A stretch of DNA of 64,000 nt from Deinococcus metalli (GTDB taxonomy: Bacteria; Deinococcota; Deinococci; Deinococcales; Deinococcaceae): the NCBI RefSeq assembly GCF_014201805.1, contig NZ_JACHFK010000009.1:123937-187936 (forward strand). The letters run 5' to 3'. Of this stretch, positions 60,886 through 64,000 are shown piece after piece; within the stretch, counting starts at the first letter, position 1; each line of letters opens with the position of its first letter. The notes under the pieces are model-generated. The model saw only the letters and a program-made list of their open reading frames with translations. It did not search any database and was not told the origin of the DNA. Both the position numbers and the translations under genes were made by a program.

Positions 60886-61743
60886 ATGGTCGTCCTGCCC
60901 GTCCGCTTCGAGCGCAGTCCACGCCTCCACCCGATGCTGAGCGAGCAGCCGCACGCGGTGGGGACGAAGGTCGTGGTGCAGGGCAAACGTGGCCCTGAAG
61001 TGGCGACGGTGCGCGGTGAGGCCAGCGAGCCGCACCCGTCCGAGCGCTACGGCGCGGTGCTGCGCGCGGCCACGCCCGAGGATCTGGACCGCTGGGACAC
61101 GCTGCACCGTGCGGGCGAGGACCTGAAGTGGCTGCTGCGGGCGCGCGCGCGTGAGCGCCGGCTGCCCGTGAAGCTCGTGGCGGTGGAGTTCACGCTGGAC
61201 GAGAGCCTCGTGACGGTCAGCTACAGCGCCGACGAACGCATCGAGCTGACCAGCCTGATCGGTGAGGTGCGCGCCCACACGCGGGCACGCGTGAACTTCG
61301 CGGCCATCGGGCCGCGCGAACAGGCACAGATGCTGGGCACGCTGGGCGCGTGCGGCCGCGAGAACTGCTCCAGCACGCACCTGCAGGACTTCGCGCCGGT
61401 CAGTATCCGCATGGCCCGCGACCAGCAGCTCCCGCTGAACCCGGAGAAACTGTCCGGACCGTGCGGGCGGCTGCTGTGCTGCCTGCAGTTCGAGCACACC
61501 CAGTACGTGGAGCTGCTGAAGAACCTGCCGCGCAAGAACGCGAAGGTCTGCCACGACGGCAGCGGCGCGTGCGGCAAGGTCACGAAACTGCACCCGCTGG
61601 CCGGCACGGTGGACGTCCTGACCGAACAGGGGATGCTGGTGGGCGTGCCCGCGACCGAACTGCGCCGCGCGCCGGACGAAGGCCCGAAGCCGGGCGGCGA
61701 CCGGGGGAGCAAGGCCCCCCGCCAGCGGGACGCGGACGCCTGA
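60886..61743 (+). CDS. PSP1/YaaT-family protein
   Basis: 285-residue protein with the PSP1 C-terminal domain: [77 protein letters not shown] and [15 protein letters not shown], with conserved cysteines. In Bacillus YaaT is part of the Y-complex that helps RNA decay and sporulation signalling. The start at ATG 60886 is chosen because CATGCT lies seven bases upstream as a -10; ATG 60874 is also in frame. Confidence 0.88.
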   Translation: MVVLPVRFERSPRLHPMLSEQPHAVGTKVVVQGKRGPEVATVRGEASEPHPSERYGAVLRAATPEDLDRWDTLHRAGEDLKWLLRARARERRLPVKLVAVEFTLDESLVTVSYSADERIELTSLIGEVRAHTRARVNFAAIGPREQAQMLGTLGACGRENCSSTHLQDFAPVSIRMARDQQLPLNPEKLSGPCGRLLCCLQFEHTQYVELLKNLPRKNAKVCHDGSGACGKVTKLHPLAGTVDVLTEQGMLVGVPATELRRAPDEGPKPGGDRGSKAPRQRDADA

Positions 61744-61786
61744 GGACGCGGCGGGCGCCGGAGCGCGAGCGGGTACACTCCGGGGC

Positions 61787-63511
61787 ATGACCGGCACCCT
61801 GGACGCAGTCGAACGCACACTTGCCACGGCGGCCGCCGCCACCCGCTGGGACACCTACGCGCCGCGTGTCCAGGCGCTGCTGGACGAGGCCCTGGACGCG
61901 GCCGGTGTACCCGGCTGGCTGGAGCGCTGGAGCGCGCTGTCGTCCGAACTGGCCGAGACGGGAGCGAAACTGTCCACCCACGCGGACCTGCACACGGACC
62001 AGCCGCAGGTGCAGGAGCGCTACCAGGCCTTCCTAGCCGAGGTGATGCCCAGCGCGGAACGGGCGGATCAGGCGCTGCGCCAGAAGCTGCTCGCCGTGCC
62101 CGGGTACGTGCCGGACGCCGACACCGCGCTGACCTACCGCCGCTTCCGGGACGCGGCGGCGCTGTTCCGCGAGGCGAACGTGGACCTGGGCGTGGTGCAC
62201 GAGCAGCAGAAGAACCGGCACTCCGTGCTCACCGGCAACCAGACGGTATGGCTGGACGGAGAGGCGCTCACGACGCCGCAGGCGCGCCTGCGGCTGGACC
62301 GCCCGGACCGGGCAGCGCGCGAGGCCGCGTGGCGGGCGCTGTCGGACAGCAACATGGGCGTGGCGGGCGACCTCGACCGGGTGATGCTCGACCTGCTGGC
62401 GACCCGCCGGCAGATCGCCCGGAACGCGGACGAGCCGGACTTCCGGGCGTACCAGTGGAAGGCGCTCGACCGGGTGGACTACACGCCCGCCGACTGCCGC
62501 GCCTTCCACGACGCGGTCCGGGATGAAGTCGTGCCCGCGCTGACGGCACTGGTGCAGGACGCCGCACGTCGCCTGGGTCTGGACAGCGTCCGCCCGTGGG
62601 ACTACAACCGCAGCACCCTCCCGGACCCGGAGGGCCGCCCGCCCCTGACGCCCTTCAGCGGCGGCGCCGAGCTGGAAGCGCTGGCCGCCGACGTGTTCGG
62701 AGCGCTGGACGCGGACCTGGCCGGACGCTTCGCGTTCATGCGGGGGCACGGCCTGCTTGACCTGGAGTCGCGTCCGGGCAAGATGACGCACGCGTACTGC
62801 CAGTATTTCCCCGTGCACAACGAGCCCTTCGTGCTGATGAACGTGGTGGGCAGCGCGGACGACGTGCGCGTGCTGTTCCACGAGGTCGGGCACGCCTTCC
62901 ACGGCTTCTACAGCGGCGAGAGCCAGCGCCTGCTGTGGAACCGCTGGAGCCCCACCGAGTTCGTGGAGATCCCCAGCATGGCCATGGAGTTCCTGACGCT
63001 CGACCACCTGGGCCGCGTGTTCACGCCGGAGGATCTGGCGCGTTACCGGGCGTCGCAATTGCAGGGCGTGGTGGCCTTCTTGCCGTGGGCCGCGCAGATG
63101 GACGCCTTCCAGCACTGGCTGTACCACGACGCGCCGCAGGACGTCGGTATCGCCGAGCTGGACGCCCGGTGGCTGGAACTCGACCGCACCTTCCACGGCT
63201 TCGTGAACTGGGACGGCCTGGACGAGGGGATCCGCGCGAAGGGCTGGCAGTACTACCACATCTTCCAGGTGCCCTTCTATTACATCGAGTACGCCATGTG
63301 CTACCTCGCGGCGGTCGGGGTGTGGCGCGCGGCGCAGGCCGACCCGGCGCGCGCGATGGAGGACTACAAGGCGTCGCTGCGGCTGGGCAGCGCGTCCAGC
63401 GTGCCGGAGCTGTACCGCGCGGCAGGCGTGGAGTTCCGCTTCGACCGCGACTACATCCGCGGCCTGACGGCCTTCCTGACCACGCAGCTCCGGCGCGACG
63501 CGGCCGACTGA
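61787..63511 (+). CDS. pepF: M3 family oligoendopeptidase F
   Basis: 574-residue zinc metallopeptidase. The active-site motif [10 protein letters not shown] (about residue 365) binds zinc and carries the catalytic Glu; the third ligand is the glutamate in [10 protein letters not shown]. It degrades short peptides in the cytoplasm. The -10 TACACT (61774-61779) lies seven bases before the ATG. A perfect 12-bp hairpin terminates it. Confidence 0.94.
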   Translation: MTGTLDAVERTLATAAAATRWDTYAPRVQALLDEALDAAGVPGWLERWSALSSELAETGAKLSTHADLHTDQPQVQERYQAFLAEVMPSAERADQALRQKLLAVPGYVPDADTALTYRRFRDAAALFREANVDLGVVHEQQKNRHSVLTGNQTVWLDGEALTTPQARLRLDRPDRAAREAAWRALSDSNMGVAGDLDRVMLDLLATRRQIARNADEPDFRAYQWKALDRVDYTPADCRAFHDAVRDEVVPALTALVQDAARRLGLDSVRPWDYNRSTLPDPEGRPPLTPFSGGAELEALAADVFGALDADLAGRFAFMRGHGLLDLESRPGKMTHAYCQYFPVHNEPFVLMNVVGSADDVRVLFHEVGHAFHGFYSGESQRLLWNRWSPTEFVEIPSMAMEFLTLDHLGRVFTPEDLARYRASQLQGVVAFLPWAAQMDAFQHWLYHDAPQDVGIAELDARWLELDRTFHGFVNWDGLDEGIRAKGWQYYHIFQVPFYYIEYAMCYLAAVGVWRAAQADPARAMEDYKASLRLGSASSVPELYRAAGVEFRFDRDYIRGLTAFLTTQLRRDAAD

Positions 63512-63526
63512 AGCCCACACGGCAGC

Positions 63527-63555
63527 GGCGGCCTTCCATAACGTGGAAGGCCGCC
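63527..63555. terminator. perfect 12-bp hairpin between pepF and the PEGA-like gene
   Basis: GGCGGCCTTCCA (63527-63538) pairs exactly with TGGAAGGCCGCC (63544-63555), loop TAACG. It lies between converging genes; T-runs are absent. Confidence 0.6.
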
Positions 63556-63568
63556 GGTGTCATGCCGG

Positions 63569-64000
63569 TCAGTAGCGGTAGGTGGTCGTCTCGCTGACGT
63601 TCACACGGACCGTGCGGCCCTGCCCCCGGTCCACCGTGACGGTCACGCTGCTGGCGCCGCGGACCAGCACGCCCTGGAAGCCGGTGGTGGTGCTCACGCT
63701 CTGCTGGAGCACGTAACCCTGCCCCTGGAGATCCTCGATCTTGCGGTCGTAGGCCGAGCGGGCCGGGTCCTGGGCGGGCGCCACCGCGCCGAGCAGTTCC
63801 CCGATGAAGTCCAGCACTGTGTTCCCGGTGCCCGAGGGCGTCACGGGCGGGGTCGCCACCGGGCGGGGCATCGGGGTCGGGGCCCGGCCCTGCGGCGCGA
63901 ACTCAACATTGAGGTTGGTGGTGGCGCCGCCGCGGATGGACACGGTGGTGGTGTAGTCCCGGAACCCCGGCGCCTGCACCCGCACCGGGAACGTCCCCGC
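63569..64000 (-). CDS. PEGA-like domain protein, 5' part beyond the window
   Basis: Only the last 143 residues are inside the window. AGTFPVRVQAPGFRDYTTTVSIRGGATTNLNVEF is the end of a PEGA-type surface domain (FxVxVxAxGYxxY-like). A Pro/Thr-rich linker follows, then a segment (TVLDFIGELLGAVAPAQDP) and a beta-rich C-terminal domain (YDRKIEDLQGQGYVLQQSVSTTTGF ... TVTVDRGQGRTVRVNVSE). Likely an envelope-attached protein. The start is off the right edge. Confidence 0.7.
   Translation of the reverse strand, partial: AGTFPVRVQAPGFRDYTTTVSIRGGATTNLNVEFAPQGRAPTPMPRPVATPPVTPSGTGNTVLDFIGELLGAVAPAQDPARSAYDRKIEDLQGQGYVLQQSVSTTTGFQGVLVRGASSVTVTVDRGQGRTVRVNVSETTTYRY

Overview
The window comes from a high-GC bacterium of the Deinococcus-Thermus phylum, most likely a Deinococcus. 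The evidence is a complete V/A-type ATP synthase operon in the Thermus/Deinococcus order (G-I-K-E-C-F-A-B-D), many genes whose -10 hexamer (TANNNT) lies 6-7 bases before an ATG or GTG start (leaderless transcripts), a YbaB-RecR pair, and frequent GTG and TTG starts. I see no insertion sequence, prophage or CRISPR array. It reads as ordinary chromosome with small dispersed repeats.

Layout. 1-3100: phosphate uptake (pstS-pstC-pstA, reverse strand; pstB would lie off the left edge), with a four-repeat Pho-box-like site before pstS. 3260-13460: housekeeping and mixed genes: an MFS transporter, tRNA-Ser(GGA), plsY, asd behind a textbook Thr/Ile attenuator, a secreted or membrane-anchored dienelactone-hydrolase-like protein, an MsbA-type exporter, proS behind a Pro-containing leader ORF, and an aldo/keto reductase. 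13550-20130: a rhomboid protease, a glyoxalase-like protein, an FAD amine-oxidase-type enzyme, a MarR-controlled drug exporter, a NUDIX hydrolase and another MFS protein. 20200-25560: a thiamine salvage block, with a TPP riboswitch and terminator controlling thiB-thiP-thiQ, then a small membrane protein and thiamine pyrophosphokinase (thiN). 25600-35400: hemL, small conserved proteins, glutaredoxin, infC (possible AUA start), an NrtR-type NUDIX regulator, a 1028-residue secreted protein that joins a tyrosinase-like domain to a von Willebrand A domain, YbaB, RecR and a small conserved protein.

35445-40484: an envelope glycan/glycolipid group (NodB deacetylase, MFS, GT2, GT4, YkoP-like). 40497-50022: a 4-hydroxyphenylacetate/homoprotocatechuate meta-cleavage operon (hpaE, a SUKH-domain gene, an epimerase-type SDR, hpaB, hpaD, hpaG, hpaF, hpaH, hpaI) with a divergent PucR/CdaR-type regulator. 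HpaB hydroxylates 4-HPA, HpaD opens the ring, HpaE oxidises the semialdehyde, and HpaF, G, H and I carry the acid to pyruvate and succinate semialdehyde. The flavin reductase HpaC is not here. 50033-51196: a Pro/Thr-rich membrane protein. 51412-60047: the V/A-ATP synthase operon. 60397-64000: RidA, a PSP1-family protein, an M3 oligoendopeptidase and the 3' part of a PEGA-like protein cut by the window edge.

The strongest new-looking signals are regulatory RNA arrangements. The asd leader has four alternating complementary hexamers around a leaderless peptide MNARPTTITP. The thiB riboswitch terminator buries the ribosome binding site. The proS leader ORF ends in a proline cluster. The tyrosinase-VWA fusion is the most unusual protein. 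All calls were made by reading the sequence; no database search was run.
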